A stretch of DNA of 64,000 bases from Streptoalloteichus tenebrarius (GTDB lineage Bacteria > Actinomycetota > Actinomycetes > Mycobacteriales > Pseudonocardiaceae): assembly GCF_024171885.1 (NCBI RefSeq), contig NZ_JAMTCP010000006.1, positions 160,474 to 224,473 on the forward strand, written 5' to 3'. How positions within the stretch are numbered: position 1 is the stretch's first letter; the number at the start of each line of letters is the position of its first letter. Both the position numbers and the translations under genes were made by a program. Below are positions 32,725 through 40,068 of this stretch, in pieces. The notes beneath the pieces are model-generated. The model saw only the letters and a program-made list of their open reading frames with translations. It had not been told where the DNA came from and did not search any database.

Positions 32725-33420
32725 TCAGACCGGCGCGAGCACGCAGTGGGCGAGGCCGGACGTTGGGCTCCGCCGGAAGGTCGTGCCGTACTCGTCCGCC
32801 CACCGGTTCAGCACCGCGGCGCTCGCCTCCACGTCGTCCACCAGCAGGCTCGCCCCTGGCGCCAGTGCGCCCCGCAGCACCGGCATCGCCGGGTACCGCA
32901 CCAGTCCGGGGTTGCCCTCCCCCAAGGGCGCTGACGGCGTTGTCGGTGCTGGCGGCGCGGTCGGCAGATCCGGTCCGTCGACGAGCAGCAGGTCGATCAG
33001 GCCGAAGCGCTCCACGTACGCCGTCACCTCGTCGCGCACGAGCGTCGGCGAGTACCAGGGGAGGCCGTCGAGCGCCGCGGGGTGTGGCGTCAGCGGCGCG
33101 TGCACGACGCGCACCAGGTGGTGCAGCCCCTCCCTGCGGAGCTGGAGGTTCACGAACGCCGCCCACCGCTCGTCGTGTTCGATCGACAGCAGCCGGCCGA
33201 AGCCGCGTCGCGCCAGCAGGCGGGCGAGCACCACCGACGACGGGCCGCTGCCCAGTTCCACCAGCACCGTGCGGTTGCCGACCAGCACCTCGTCCAGCAA
33301 CGCGGCCAACGCCGACGGCCGCAGCGCCCGCTCCGGGAAGGGCAGGTACTCGGTGAGCAGCGGCGCCAGGCGGAGCCACGCGCCGAGGTCGGCCACCGCC
33401 CGTGCCAGCGACCCGTCCAC
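32725..33420 (-). CDS. Class I SAM-methyltransferase-like protein
   Basis: A 231-residue protein with a Rossmann core: VLVELGSGPSSVVLARLLARRG (motif I region), LLSIEHDERWAAFV (acidic residue after strand 2), LIDLLLVDGPD and ASLLVDDVEA. This arrangement resembles FkbM/TylF-like small methyltransferases. No target is implied by motifs. The frame between 125 and 150 is a Pro/Thr-rich loop. GTG at 33420 starts 55 bases beyond the stop of the upstream class V aminotransferase homologue, so the two are probably one operon. No strong Shine-Dalgarno is seen. Confidence 0.7.
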   Translation of the reverse strand: MDGSLARAVADLGAWLRLAPLLTEYLPFPERALRPSALAALLDEVLVGNRTVLVELGSGPSSVVLARLLARRGFGRLLSIEHDERWAAFVNLQLRREGLHHLVRVVHAPLTPHPAALDGLPWYSPTLVRDEVTAYVERFGLIDLLLVDGPDLPTAPPAPTTPSAPLGEGNPGLVRYPAMPVLRGALAPGASLLVDDVEASAAVLNRWADEYGTTFRRSPTSGLAHCVLAPV

Positions 33421-33475
33421 GTGACCTCCCGCGACGCTCCTGGCGCGCCGGTCGGGCCGGCGGCGCTCGGACCGG

Positions 33476-34675
33476 CTAGCCCAGCTCGGCCACCGCCCGC
33501 ACGAGCTGGTCGACCTCCGCGGCGTTCGTGTAGTGGGCCAGGCCCACGCGGACCGCGCCGCCGACCTCGCCCACGCCCAGCGCGGCGAACACGCCGTGCT
33601 GGCCGGGGTCGGAGAAGGCGCACACGCCCCGGTCGGCGAGGTGCTCGACCACGTCGCGCGCCTTGGTCCCGGTGACCGTGAACGCGAGCGCGGGAATGCG
33701 GCGCATGGCGTCGCCGATGACCATCACGTGCCGCTGGGCCCGCAGCTCGCTGATCAGGTTGGCCAGCAGTCCCGCCTGGTAGGCCTTGACCGAGCCCAGC
33801 GACGTGAGCAGCCGCTCGCGGCGCGGGCCCACCGCGGCGTCGTCCAGCTCGGCGAGGTAGTCGACGGAGGCCACCAGACCGGCCAGCAGCGGGTAGGCGT
33901 GCGGCCCCAGCTCCAGTCGCTCCGGGCCGCGCGCGCCCGGCTCCAACGCCACGGAGGGCAGGCGGTCCAGCATCCCGGCGTCCCGGAACACCAGCGCGCC
34001 CACCGGCGGCCCGCCCCACGCGGAGGCCGACACCGCGACCACGTCCGCGCCCATGGTGGCCATGTCCAGCGGCACGAACGGCGCCGCCGCCGAGGCGTCC
34101 ACCACGACCAGCGCGCCGACGCCCCTGGCGGCCTCGGTGATCGCCCGCAGGTCGGGCCGGGTGCCGACCACGCCGGACGCGGCGGTCAACGCCACCACCT
34201 TGGTGCGGGTGGACAGCAGGTCGTCGTACTGCCACGCGGGCAGCTCGCAGGTCTCGATGTCGATCTCGGCCCAGCGGACGGTGCCGCCGGAGCGCTGCGC
34301 GGCGCGTTGCCACGGCGCGATGTTCGCCGGGTGGTCCAGCCGGGAGACCACGACCTCGTCGCCCAGCAGCCAGCCGTCGCCGAGGGCGTCGGCCAGCCGT
34401 TGGAGCAGCACGGCCGCGCTCGGCCCGAGCACGACCCCGCCCGGCTCCGCGCCCACCAGGTCGGCGACGGCCCTGCGGGCCGCCTCCACGATCGCCTCGG
34501 CCCGTTGCGAGGCAGGGAAGATCCCGCCCGGCCCGGAGACGGGTGCGCGGAGCGCTGTGGACACCGCGGTCGCCACCTGTTCGGGGACCTGCATGCCCGC
34601 GGGCGCGTCGAGATGCACCCACCCGTCGCCCAGCGCGGGGAACAGCCCACGTACCCGAGCGACGTCGAACGCCAT
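33476..34675 (-). CDS. Class V aminotransferase / cysteine-desulfurase-like protein without the PLP lysine
   Basis: A 399-residue protein closest to the cysteine-desulfurase-like (VC1184/TIGR01976) group. It shows LDAPAGMQVP, SRLDHPANIAPWQRAA, VALTAASGVVGTRPDL, the cofactor Asp193 in VVDASAAAP, and the C-terminal VRVGLAHYTNAAEVD. In the family the Schiff-base lysine lies in SxYKxxGPxxG; here that segment reads SASAWGGPPVG at 216-226, putting Ala219 at the lysine position. The histidine usually after the Asp (DAxHAAPH) is also Ser/Ala. The gene is otherwise intact, so a non-catalytic or altered-chemistry role is likely. ATG at 34675 matches the family start. Confidence 0.8.
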   Translation of the reverse strand: MAFDVARVRGLFPALGDGWVHLDAPAGMQVPEQVATAVSTALRAPVSGPGGIFPASQRAEAIVEAARRAVADLVGAEPGGVVLGPSAAVLLQRLADALGDGWLLGDEVVVSRLDHPANIAPWQRAAQRSGGTVRWAEIDIETCELPAWQYDDLLSTRTKVVALTAASGVVGTRPDLRAITEAARGVGALVVVDASAAAPFVPLDMATMGADVVAVSASAWGGPPVGALVFRDAGMLDRLPSVALEPGARGPERLELGPHAYPLLAGLVASVDYLAELDDAAVGPRRERLLTSLGSVKAYQAGLLANLISELRAQRHVMVIGDAMRRIPALAFTVTGTKARDVVEHLADRGVCAFSDPGQHGVFAALGVGEVGGAVRVGLAHYTNAAEVDQLVRAVAELG

Positions 34676-34791
34676 GCGTGACACCGTACGGAGGACGCCA
34701 AATCTTGTGACGGCCGGGGCTGGCAGTCGGCGCCGCCCCGCCCCCGCCGACCCCCTCGCCGGCGTCCTCGCCCACGGGCCAGGATGGGGGT

Positions 34792-35349
34792 ATGAACCAG
34801 CCCAGCGAGAGCACCGCAGGTCAGGAGCAGGAGCACCGCATCGTGGTGATCGGCCAGGACGGCACGCCGATCGGCACGGCGCGCGTGCCCCAGCCCACCG
34901 AGTCGGCGGGGTCCGGCGAGGGCCAGGACGTCAGCGACCTGGTCGAGCAGCCGGCGAAGGTGATGCGCATCGGCACGATGATCAAGCAGCTCCTGGAGGA
35001 GGTGCGGCACGCGCCCCTGGACGAGGCGAGCCGCAACCGGCTGCGGGAGATCCACCGGTCGTCCATCCACGAGCTGGAGCAGGGGCTCGCGCCCGAGCTG
35101 CGGGAGGAGTTGGAGCGGCTGACGCTGCCGTTCAACGAGGAGACGACGCCGTCCGAGGCGGAGCTGCGGGTGGCGCAGGCCCAGCTCGTGGGGTGGCTGG
35201 AGGGCCTGTTCCACGGCATCCAGACCGCGCTGTTCGCGCAGCAGATGGCCGCGCGGGTGCAGCTTGAGCAGATGCGCAGGGGCGCGCTGCCGCCGGGCAA
35301 GGCGCAGTCCGAGACCGGGCACGGCCACAGCACGGGCCAGTACCTGTGA
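34792..35349 (+). CDS. bpa: Bacterial proteasome activator
   Basis: A 185-residue protein of the Bpa/PafE family (DUF2587). It forms dodecameric rings that open the 20S proteasome gate and feed it unfolded proteins without ATP. The central four-helix region is recognisable (VEQPAKVMRIGTMIKQLLEEV, and LREIHRSSIHELEQGLAPELREEL, then AQAQLVGWLEGLFHGIQTALFAQQ). The C-terminus is GQYL, the motif that docks in the proteasome alpha-ring pockets. The 45-residue N-terminus is disordered. Bpa occurs only in proteasome-bearing actinobacteria, so it constrains the host lineage. ATG at 34792 follows GGATGGGGG. Confidence 0.94.
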   Translation: MNQPSESTAGQEQEHRIVVIGQDGTPIGTARVPQPTESAGSGEGQDVSDLVEQPAKVMRIGTMIKQLLEEVRHAPLDEASRNRLREIHRSSIHELEQGLAPELREELERLTLPFNEETTPSEAELRVAQAQLVGWLEGLFHGIQTALFAQQMAARVQLEQMRRGALPPGKAQSETGHGHSTGQYL

Positions 35350-35396
35350 TCCCGTGGGGGCCGGCGGCCCCCGGGACGGGCGATGGGCTGACGAGA

Positions 35397-35430
35397 ACGG
35401 GCCGCCTCTGGCGTCGGGGAGGCGGCCCGT
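35397..35430 (+). terminator. Terminator of bpa
   Basis: An 11-bp perfect stem (35397-35407 with 35420-35430) lies 48 bases past the stop. A smaller hairpin (35356-35362 with 35366-35372) comes just before it. Confidence 0.75.
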
Positions 35431-35940
35431 CGTGCTTCCCGGAACGGGGCCGTACCGGAAGTGCGGCCTCCGACCAGCGGAAACGGGTGTCCCCAGGACT
35501 CACCCTGTGGACAACTCGGAGTTATCCCCAAGTTATCCACAGTGCTGTGGATAACTGTGTGGACAACTGGGGACGTTCCTCCCCGGCGGTCGCGACAGCG
35601 GATCGACGGGGTTCGGCCGGTGGACCAGCGTTCGACACGGTGGAGAGGGGCTTCGACGGGGAGCGGACCACGTGGCCGTGCTGTCCGACACCTGACGCCA
35701 GCGCGAGCTTGACGCGCGGTCGGGGTAGTCGGAGAGCGTGGGGAAGGGGCCGCGGGCGAGATCGCGGAGGTGATGAGGCGGGCCGACGTCGTGAGCAACT
35801 CTCTGTGGCAGCACTCACCTCGTCGTCACCTAGGATGCACGACCAACTACTCACTGGAGTGGACGACCCCATGCCCTCCTGCCCTCCCCGCAACGGAAGG
35901 CGGGACGGGAGCGGCAGTGGAACGCGGAAGGACGTCAACC
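35431..35940. other. Intergenic region with DnaA-box cluster and upstream sequence of the glycan export operon
   Basis: No gene is supported in about 510 bases. The left part holds the DnaA-box-like cluster at 35506-35566. The right part must contain the promoter of the operon starting at 35941; a -10-like taggat is at 35831, but no convincing -35 partner was found. Confidence 0.4.
35506..35566. promoter_or_regulatory. Cluster of five DnaA-box-like 9-mers
   Basis: TGTGGACAA at 35506-35514 and 35558-35566 and TGTGGATAA at 35546-35554 are reverse complements of TTGTCCACA and TTATCCACA. TTATCCACA at 35533-35541 is direct, and TTATCCCCA at 35522-35530 is a one-base variant. Five sites in 61 bases with alternating orientation suggest specific DnaA binding away from oriC. 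Confidence 0.6.
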
Positions 35941-36801
35941 GTGCGGTACCCGGCCATCGACCACCTTCGTCTCACCCTCCGCGCCAAGGCGGCGCGGGTC
36001 GTCGACGAGGTCGTCGGCAGATACCACCGACGTCAGGCTGACCAGATCGACACGCTCCGCGCCGAGACCAGGGAGCTGCACGAGGAGCTGCGCGCCGTCC
36101 GCCGCGAGCTGGCCGAGACGCGGGACGAGGCCGACCGCATGCTCCAGGCCATCGCCGGGTTCGAGCACCGCGCGCGCCGGGACCTCGCCTACCACGACGA
36201 GTACGCCGCCGCCATGACCAGCGCGGAGTTCGCCAGGGCCGTGATGGGGACGGTGCCCACCTTCCCGCACCCGCTGGCCACCCTGGAGCACGGCCTGTCC
36301 CTGGCCGCCGAGGTGGAGGGCATGGCGCTGGAGTTCGGGGTGTTCGGCGGCACCACGCTCAAGGTCATCGCCGCCGCCCGCGAGGGCAGGGAGGTGTACG
36401 GGTTCGACTCGTTCCAGGGCCTGCCCGAGGACTGGCGCACCGGCTTCCCCGCCGGCTCCTTCGACCGGGACCAGCTCCCGGACGTGCCGGGCGCGGAGCT
36501 GGTCGTGGGCTGGTTCGACGACACCCTGCCCTCGTTCGTGGCCGAGCACGAGGGGCCGGTGGCGTTCCTCCACCTGGACGCCGACCTCTACTCCTCCACG
36601 CGCACGGTGTTGCGCCATGTGGGGCCACGCCTTCGGGTGGGCAGCGTCGTCGTGTTCGACGAGTTCTTCAACTACCCCGGATGGCAGCACCACGAGTACC
36701 GCGCCTGGCAGGAGTACGTGGCCGAGTCGGGTATCGAATTCCGTTACGAGGGGTACACGGTCGACAACGAGCAGGTGATCGCTCGGATCACGGGTATGTG
36801 A
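35941..36801 (+). CDS. TylF/MycF-like SAM-dependent methyltransferase with coiled-coil N-terminus
   Basis: A 286-residue protein. Residues about 10-80 form a charged coiled coil (AKAARVVDEVVGRYHRRQ, and LHEELRAVRRELAETRDEADRML). The C-terminal part has the TylF signature: LEFGVFGGTTLKVIAA, VYGFDSFQGLPEDW, FLHLDADLYSSTRTVL, VVVFDEFFNYPGW. TylF-type enzymes O-methylate sugars, so this may cap or decorate a glycan. GTG at 35941 follows GGAAGGA. It is the first gene of the set leading to Wzm/Wzt, 47 bases before the permease gene. A chain-terminating methyl group on an exported glycan is an attractive but unproven role. Confidence 0.85.
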   Translation: MRYPAIDHLRLTLRAKAARVVDEVVGRYHRRQADQIDTLRAETRELHEELRAVRRELAETRDEADRMLQAIAGFEHRARRDLAYHDEYAAAMTSAEFARAVMGTVPTFPHPLATLEHGLSLAAEVEGMALEFGVFGGTTLKVIAAAREGREVYGFDSFQGLPEDWRTGFPAGSFDRDQLPDVPGAELVVGWFDDTLPSFVAEHEGPVAFLHLDADLYSSTRTVLRHVGPRLRVGSVVVFDEFFNYPGWQHHEYRAWQEYVAESGIEFRYEGYTVDNEQVIARITGM

Positions 36802-36848
36802 TGGACCACTGACAGGTCAGCCGAAACCCGCCGGTACCCTCACTAACT

Positions 36849-37718
36849 GTGCAATCCCCCAGCACCGTCGAGCAGCCTGACCAGGCACCTCCGCCCGCGC
36901 CCTCACGCAGCTTCGCGCGGGCTCGTCACGACCTGAGCCAGGGCTGGAAGAGCCGCCAGCTCTGGGCTCACCTCGGCTGGCAGGACATCAAGCAGCAGTA
37001 CCGTCGCTCGGTCATCGGTCCCCTGTGGATCACGATCAGCATGGCCGTCACCGCGACGGCGCTGGGCATCCTGTACTCGGGCCTGATGGGCCAGCCGCTG
37101 GAGCGCCAGCTCCCCTACGTCGCGGTCGGCTTCATCGTCTGGAACTTCATCGGCGGCTGCGTCAACGAGGGCGCGAACGTCTTCATCGCCAACGAGGGCC
37201 TGATCAAGCACCTCCCGGCGCCGATCAGCGTGCACGTCTACCGGCTGGTGTGGCGGCAGACCCTGCTGTTCCTGCACAACCTGGTCGTCTACGTGGCCGT
37301 GCTGTTGATCTTCCCGCCGTGGAAGTACGGCGGGCACATCAGCTTCAGCATGCTGCTCGCCATTCCGGCGCTCGTGCTGCTGATGATCAACGGCCTCGTC
37401 GTGTCGATGTTCGTCGGCATCGTCAGCACCCGGTTCCGCGACATCCCGCCGATCACCGGCAGCGTCGTGCAGATGCTCTTCTTCATGACCCCGGTCGCGT
37501 GGATCTACGACTCGACGCTGCTCAAGAACAGCCCCCGGGTGAAGTACGCGGAGCTGAACCCGTTCCTGCACTACGTGGAGATGATCCGGCAGCCGATGCT
37601 GGGCCAGACGATCGTCTGGCGGCACTGGGCCGTCGTGCTGGTGGCCACGGTGCTGCTGACCGGGCTGGCGGCGATCTTCCTCCGGAACTACCGTGCCCGC
37701 GTCTCCTACTGGGTGTGA
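36849..37718 (+). CDS. wzm: Wzm-type polysaccharide ABC exporter permease
   Basis: A 289-residue integral membrane protein of the ABC-2 family with six helices. The amphipathic opening LWAHLGWQDIKQQYRRSVIGPLW is the hallmark of Wzm-like permeases, and later segments include PYVAVGFIVWNFIGG, MLFFMTPVAWIYDSTLL and FLHYVEMIRQPMLG. With the ATPase encoded next it should flip a lipid-linked glycan across the membrane. In mycobacteria the orthologous pair lies beside glfT1 and exports galactan, as here. GTG at 36849 is the start; the downstream gene begins within 15 bases of the stop. Confidence 0.91.
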   Translation: MQSPSTVEQPDQAPPPAPSRSFARARHDLSQGWKSRQLWAHLGWQDIKQQYRRSVIGPLWITISMAVTATALGILYSGLMGQPLERQLPYVAVGFIVWNFIGGCVNEGANVFIANEGLIKHLPAPISVHVYRLVWRQTLLFLHNLVVYVAVLLIFPPWKYGGHISFSMLLAIPALVLLMINGLVVSMFVGIVSTRFRDIPPITGSVVQMLFFMTPVAWIYDSTLLKNSPRVKYAELNPFLHYVEMIRQPMLGQTIVWRHWAVVLVATVLLTGLAAIFLRNYRARVSYWV

Positions 37719-37733
37719 GTGAGGCCGAAGAAC

Positions 37734-38534
37734 ATGGTCAGCATCGACGTCTGGAACGCGTCCGTCGAGTTCCCCATCTTCGACGCCAAGACGCGGTCGT
37801 TGAAGAAGGCCGTGCTCGGCAAGGCCGGCGGCAAGATCAGCAACGACACCAAGGTGCCGGTCATCGAGGCGTTGCAGGACATCAACATCTCGCTGCGCCA
37901 CGGTGACCGGGTCGGCCTGGTCGGCCACAACGGCGCCGGCAAGTCCACCCTGTTGCGTCTGCTCTCCGGCATCTACGAGCCGACCAGGGGCAACTCCCGC
38001 GTGGTCGGCAAGGTGGCGCCGGTGTTCGACCTCGGCGTCGGCATGGACCCGGAGATCTCCGGCTACGAGAACATCATCATCCGTGGCCTGTTCCTCGGCA
38101 TGACCCGCGCCCAGATGGAGAAGCGGGTCGACGACATCGCCGACTTCACCGAGCTGGGCAACTACCTGAACATGCCGCTGCGCACCTACTCCACCGGTAT
38201 GCGGGTGCGCCTGGCGCTGGGCGTGGTGACCTCGATCGACCCGGAGATCCTGCTCCTGGACGAGGGCATCGGCGCGGTCGACGCGGCGTTCCTGGAGCGG
38301 GCGCGGGACCGGCTCAACGACCTCGTGCGCCGCTCCGGCCTGCTGGTCTTCGCCTCGCACTCCGACGAGTTCCTGATGGAGCTGTGCAACTCGGCGATCT
38401 GGATGGACCAGGGGCGGGTCAGGATGCAGGGCGGGCTGCGCGAGGTGCTCACCGCCTACAAGGGCCACGACCCGTTCGAGAACATGCCGCAGCACGTGCT
38501 GGAGCGGCTGTCGGCGGTCGGCGGTACCGCATGA
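37734..38534 (+). CDS. wzt: Wzt-type polysaccharide ABC exporter ATPase
   Basis: A 266-residue ATPase. Motifs: Walker A GHNGAGKST near residue 63, the Wzt-type Q-loop/G-loop region YENIIIRGLFLGMTRAQM, signature YSTGMRVRLALG, Walker B ILLLDEGIGAVD and the switch His in ASHSDEFL. There is no C-terminal carbohydrate-binding domain, as in the short Wzt of O12 or galactan systems, which export chains without recognising a terminal cap. ATG at 37734 is preferred; GTG 37719 immediately after the permease stop is possible. Its TGA overlaps the next start (ATGA). Confidence 0.93.
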   Translation: MVSIDVWNASVEFPIFDAKTRSLKKAVLGKAGGKISNDTKVPVIEALQDINISLRHGDRVGLVGHNGAGKSTLLRLLSGIYEPTRGNSRVVGKVAPVFDLGVGMDPEISGYENIIIRGLFLGMTRAQMEKRVDDIADFTELGNYLNMPLRTYSTGMRVRLALGVVTSIDPEILLLDEGIGAVDAAFLERARDRLNDLVRRSGLLVFASHSDEFLMELCNSAIWMDQGRVRMQGGLREVLTAYKGHDPFENMPQHVLERLSAVGGTA

Positions 38535-39472
38535 GCGAGTCGGCGTCCCCCGCGCGGCCGCAGACCCCCCTGCCCGGGGGCGCGGTGGTCGCCGTCGTCG
38601 TCACGCGGCACCGCAGGGAGCTGCTCGCCGAGTCGCTGAAGGTGATCGGCGCGCAGACCAGGCCACCCGACCACCTGGTGGTCGTGGACAACGGCCCCGA
38701 CCAGCCGGCCGAGGACGTCGTGGCCGACTGCCCGATCCCCAGCACCTACCTGGCCTCGCACCGCAACCTCGGCGGCGCCGGCGGCTTCGCGCTGGGCATG
38801 CTGCACGCCCTCGCGATGGGCGCGGAGTGGATCTGGCTGGGCGACGACGACGGCAGGCCCGCCGACGAGCGGGTGCTGGAGACCCTGCTGGAGGAGGCGC
38901 GGCGCCGCGGGCTGGCCGCCGTCTCCCCGGTCGTGGTCGACATCGAGCGGCCGGAGCGGCTGGCCTTCCCCATGCGCAGGGGCCTGACCTGGAAGCGGGG
39001 CACGGGCGAGCTGGAGGGGCCCGGCGCGGAGGACGGCTTCCTGCCCGGGATCGCCTCGCTGTTCAACGGCGCCCTGTTCCGCGCCTCCACCCTCGACGTG
39101 GTGGGCGTCCCGGACTACCGGCTGTTCTTCCGGGGCGACGAGGTGGAGATCCACCGCCGCCTGCTGCGCAGCGGGCTGCCGTTCGGCACCACGCTGCGCG
39201 CGGTGTTCGCCCACCCGAACGGCTCCGGCGAGTTCAAGCCGATGCTCGGCGGCCGGCTGCACGCGCAGGACCCGGAGAACGAGGTCAAGCGCTACTACAC
39301 CTACCGCAACCGCGGGTACCTGCTCTCCCAGCCGGGCATGCGCAAGCTGGGGCTGCTGGAGGTCCTGCGGTTCGGGCTGTACTTCCTCGGCGTCCGCCGG
39401 GACCCGAAGGCGTTCCTGGAGTGGCTGCGGCTCGTGCGGCTCGGCCGGAGGGAACGCTTCTTCCGGAAGTGA
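38531..39472 (+). CDS. GT2 glycosyltransferase, GlfT1-like
   Basis: A 313-residue cytosolic GT-A enzyme. It shows VVAVVVTRHRRELLAESL, VVVDNGPDQPAEDVV, NLGGAGGFALGM, the DxD-like WLGDDDGRP and FFRGDEVEIHRRLLRSG, then KRYYTYRNRGYL. This set matches GlfT1-type galactofuranosyltransferases, which add the first galactofuranose units to the lipid-linked linker. The order permease-ATPase-transferase copies the mycobacterial Rv3781-Rv3783 neighbourhood in content. It overlaps wzt by four bases (ATGA). The exact sugar donor is inferred from context; Glf is encoded 3 kb away. Confidence 0.85.
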   Translation: MSESASPARPQTPLPGGAVVAVVVTRHRRELLAESLKVIGAQTRPPDHLVVVDNGPDQPAEDVVADCPIPSTYLASHRNLGGAGGFALGMLHALAMGAEWIWLGDDDGRPADERVLETLLEEARRRGLAAVSPVVVDIERPERLAFPMRRGLTWKRGTGELEGPGAEDGFLPGIASLFNGALFRASTLDVVGVPDYRLFFRGDEVEIHRRLLRSGLPFGTTLRAVFAHPNGSGEFKPMLGGRLHAQDPENEVKRYYTYRNRGYLLSQPGMRKLGLLEVLRFGLYFLGVRRDPKAFLEWLRLVRLGRRERFFRK

Positions 39473-39535
39473 GACGAGGGCATGTCCCCGCCGGCCCGTC
39501 GACCGCCTCGTGCCAGGTCGGCGGGCCGGTGTCGT

Positions 39536-39616
39536 CAGGGCGCCCGCTCCCGCCCGCGGCGCCCCCTCCCGCCCGCGGCGCCCCCTCCCGGCCGGGGAGC
39601 CCGCTCCCGCCCGTGT
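39536..39616. repeat. Short GC-rich tandem repeat
   Basis: About three imperfect copies of a unit around tcccgcccgcggcgccccc lie between the GT2 gene and the small gene at 39703. No function is evident. Confidence 0.55.
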
Positions 39617-39702
39617 GGCGCGGTGGTTCGCCCCTGGCTGAAGGTGTCTGCCCGGGGTGAACCGGCCTTCCCCCTGGGGACCCGATGTGGTGCCGTGGGC
39701 GC

Positions 39703-39951
39703 ATGAGCGCAGCCAAGCAAGCCCTCGTCCTGCACCTCGTCGGCGGCGGGGAGCCGGTCTGGATCGCCCTGGCCGAGGACAGGGCCGCCGACCTCGACCA
39801 GCGACTGCACCAGCTCGTGAAGACCGGGCAGACGTGGGACGTCGCCGGGGCCGACGGCACCACCTTGGTGGTCAACTTCGCTCACGTGGCGACGGCGCAC
39901 ATCGCGCCGCTGAACGGCACCAGCCGGATGTACGGCTACGGGCAGAAGTGA
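39703..39951 (+). CDS. Small conserved-looking hypothetical protein
   Basis: An 82-residue protein beginning MSAAKQALVLHLVGGGEPVWIAL, followed by LDQRLHQLVKTGQTWDVAGADGTTLVVNFAHV and ending GTSRMYGYGQK. Alternating hydrophobic strands and one helix suggest a small beta-barrel or alpha-beta fold. I do not recognise the family. Codon bias is strong throughout. ATG at 39703 has no clear Shine-Dalgarno sequence. A long bidirectional hairpin follows. It appears to be a single-gene transcript between two glycan gene sets, with no obvious link to them. Confidence 0.6.
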   Translation: MSAAKQALVLHLVGGGEPVWIALAEDRAADLDQRLHQLVKTGQTWDVAGADGTTLVVNFAHVATAHIAPLNGTSRMYGYGQK

Positions 39952-40012
39952 ACGTCCCCACCAACGCCACGTCCCTGACGCGTTGACGGCCTGAGGGCGT
40001 CCCCCGGAACGA

Positions 40013-40055
40013 CCGAGGGGGGCGTGAGGCGTTCCTCGCCTCACGCCCCCCTCGG
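40013..40055. terminator. 19-bp perfect bidirectional terminator
   Basis: Arms 40013-40031 and 40037-40055 pair perfectly around a 5-base loop between convergent stops at 39951 and 40069. Confidence 0.92.
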
Positions 40056-40068
40056 GGCCGCTCACCGA

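Noticed and set aside
35506..35566. Chromosomal replication origin (oriC)
   Set aside because: DnaA-box-like sites are present, but dnaA, dnaN, recF, gyrB and rpmH are absent and the flanks are bpa and glycan genes.
39536..39616. Repeat as part of a coding tail of the GT2 gene
   Set aside because: It lies beyond a clear TGA at 39470-39472, and no frame continues with sensible codon use.
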